64,000 nucleotides of DNA from Margaritifera margaritifera (lineage: Eukaryota > Mollusca > Bivalvia > Unionida > Margaritiferidae), in NCBI GenBank assembly GCA_029931535.1, contig JAQPZY010001685.1, positions 9,058,001 through 9,122,000 on the forward strand, written 5' to 3'. A program made the translations under genes and the position numbers. The notes beneath the pieces are model-generated. The model ran no database searches. It was not told where the DNA came from and saw only the letters and a program-made list of their open reading frames with translations. Positions 61,673 to 64,000 of this stretch are shown here, one piece after another; position 1 is the first letter of the stretch; each line of letters opens with the position of its first letter.

Positions 61673-63298
61673 TAATATCACGCGCAAATGAAGTTTATAC
61701 TATATTTATTTAAGAAGTTTAGTCAAATGCATGTACATGCCATTCGGGGATTAAGTAGAAAGCGTTAGCTTATTAAAGCAACGTCTCCCAGTAAATTTAA
61801 ATAAACTTGTATCTGTCACATTTTATCAAACTGCTTAAGATTAAATAACAACAATGAGCGTTTTCGAACCAAAAATGATACATTGTCCAGAAAATAGTGA
61901 TGAAAGTCATAAATCCATATGTGACAAATAATCACCGTAGAGCTAATATATTGGTAAATATGACAAACAAAACTTTTGTCATTTGCGTCCTTATCTTTTG
62001 TTTAATTTCACATGTGCAGGAAAAATAAAGATTTTGATTTTAAATCTTCTTTTGTAAGGGATTAACCTCTATAATGTGTAATTCCATGCAATACCTTTAA
62101 TGGAAATTTAAAAAAAATATAAATGTATTTCTCTTCTACTAGTGTATTATTTAACACTTTTCTTTGGAAACGTTTTGTACATGACAATTTGGGTCCAGAG
62201 ATTCAAGACTAAATTATGATAAAGGACATTGCGAAAACGAAAAATGTTAGGTTGTAGATAAAATACAGTATCATTATATGATCGTATAGATGTAACTTTA
62301 GAATGTGTTCTTAAATGTATACCAAAGTCGTTTGGCAAATAATTCCATTATTAAGTTCCCTCTTTTATTCTGTCAAGTGTCTAAAATAAATTGATTAAAT
62401 ATGAAATAGTATTCAACATCGTGGTTTTCTCGACGAAACTTTTGAATGAGAAATTCTGGCGAATTCAGCCTTATTTTATACCATTATCTCATTTACAATA
62501 TTTTGTCATTTCTAAGCGATTTGGCAGTGATGCATATCATGTGTTACATTTTCCTAATACCAGAAATATCGCTGAAGTTATTTCATCGTTTTATCATAGA
62601 CCGTGAATATTTGCTTCAATTCACGCATATAATATGATATTTGTAAGCTCTATCTATAATAAACAAACGATAGCATGCAACAGTAAAGAGATAATTTTAG
62701 AGAGCTAAGATTGAATCTAACTGTAAGCATGCGCATGGTCTTGCTAGTCTGAAGACTAATTTAGATTAAATCACTCAAATGAAGTTCCATAAAGTTATAA
62801 AATAAATAGTAGTGGCTACCTAAGAACAACACTTGTTGTGTGAGTATAGACTAAATCACTTCTCAAGCTCAGCGAGGCTATTACGGACCATCCGCCATAT
62901 TGGTATATAATGAATTCCTTTTAAATTTGAAGTCTGCTACCCTGCCTTCGTTCTTTCGTTCTTAACGTAGGGAAGAAGGCAGGGTTCTTGGCTACGGAAA
63001 CACAGGTACATAACAGATGTACTGGGCCTGCCCAGTTGTCTTTATACAAACTATTGTACATATTTATTGCAAAATCATTCAATTCAAACAAACAAAACTT
63101 ATTGATGTAAGCAACAATCTGTTTGATGCTAAACAAGCAGATATTAAATGAGTTTTAATCATAATAAGATCGCATTATTATATGGAAGCTTTCGAGGACA
63201 ATTTACATTTAAAGCACCAATTGGATATAGAAAGTAAGAAAGTTCTATTTTGTAAGGGAAATGCATAATATATGTATACAACAGTCTACATAAAAAGT
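61673..63298. other. AT-rich DNA without recognised gene
   Basis: Short chance ORFs only. An inverted repeat CCTGCCTTCGTTCTT / AAGAAGGCAGG near 62940-62985 could form a hairpin. Confidence 0.55.
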
Positions 63299-63470
63299 AT
63301 TGTCTATACTCGCGTATAAGTCAGACCCAACTGCAAATTGGATAGATCCAGATCTACCGTTGCATCATGTGTCGGCAGAGCTGGATCTATGCATTTTGTT
63401 GGAACTAATCAGTAGATCAGGTTCTATGTTGTTTGCAGTTGGACCTGACTCATACGCAAGTACATACGAT
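63299..63470. mobile_element. Palindromic MITE, copy D (short form)
   Basis: A 172-bp copy. TATACTCGCGTATAAGTCAG at the left is matched at the right by the complement of TGTACTTGCGTATGAGTCAG, and CCCAACTGCAAA is matched by TTTGCAGTTGG. Only one internal hairpin (AGATCCAGATCTACCG / CGGCAGAGCTGGATCT) remains, in the order opposite to copy B. Confidence 0.75.
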
Positions 63471-64000
63471 ATATCTTTATCAACGAAGGAGATGCCAAAC
63501 GGGACATTGTGTGAACTTGGGCGTCTACTCTTTCCCACTGAAGAAAACTTCCAGTTTACTCAAAATAAGTTTTAAACAAGTTATGAAAGTATGATTTGTG
63601 GACGACAATTAGCTTCAAACACATCTGCTTATATTAAACAAGTTTACCTACCTGTATGTGTTCCATACTTATTTCAAAGCTTCACCTTTCGGAGGATCAG
63701 TGCCTTGAACGTACATATAACACACGCGGAGGTTATATTCCCATGTCTTCACCTCCGTTTGCGATTTCATTTTAAGCCTAATCCATTAAACTTCATCGTG
63801 CTGAATCTGTACCTTTATCTGATGACATACTGCTAAGTGAACCCTTTTTCATGATTAAAAACATTTCTTTTCTACCCACTCGTCCTCGCGTTAAGTTCCT
63901 ATCACAAAACAGTTTCACTTTATATTCCTTTCTTTGTATAAAGCATACAAAACTATATATAAAAAGTAGTAGTTAATATAAATGTTTATCAACATGTTCA
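63471..64000. other. AT-rich DNA to the window end
   Basis: No feature recognised; two ORFs under 95 codons without motifs. Confidence 0.55.

Overview
The window looks like nuclear DNA of a lophotrochozoan animal, most likely a mollusc and plausibly a bivalve. The signs are AT-rich non-coding sequence, many micro- and minisatellites, Penelope-like and I/Nimb-type retroelements, a tRNA-derived SINE, palindromic MITEs, and one exon of a secreted cholinesterase-fold protein with a splice donor. Nothing looks prokaryotic: there are no operons and no long uninterrupted genes. The species call is inference.

One gene piece is convincing. It is the first coding exon of a neuroligin-like protein on the minus strand (47062 down to 46630), with a signal peptide, the start of the carboxylesterase fold and a GTAAG donor. 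I could not find its later exons in the lower-coordinate part of the window, so they either lie in long introns that I missed or outside the window. A few short orphan ORFs are listed with low confidence.

Mobile elements, left to right: a degraded tRNA-like SINE (about 5.86 kb); a 5'-truncated Penelope-like element (PLE, 8.68-9.73 kb); copies of a short palindromic MITE (14.4, 23.4, 23.9 and 63.3 kb); a SINE with an exact 11-bp target-site duplication (19.3-19.55 kb); another MITE (34.1 kb); a longer but decayed PLE with RT and GIY-YIG remnants (39.4-41.9 kb); and two decayed copies of one I/Nimb-type LINE on the minus strand (51.1-54.3 and 56.0-61.2 kb), with a plus-strand LINE 3' tail between them (about 55.0-55.2 kb).

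About twenty minisatellite arrays (periods 20-62 bp) occupy roughly 10-11 kb. The largest are a 38-bp unit repeated about 53 times (10.8-12.8 kb), a 40-bp unit repeated about 32 times (42.3-43.6 kb), and six arrays packed almost end to end from 22.1 to 27.2 kb. At least two arrays arose inside transposons: a 26-bp array inside a MITE copy and a 22-bp array inside the PLE 3' region. A CT microsatellite has expanded in only one of the two LINE copies.

I found no convincing new multi-gene system. The most interesting material is repeat birth inside transposable elements, higher-order structure in the arrays, a possible hammerhead-like motif at the PLE ends, and the divergent neuroligin exon.
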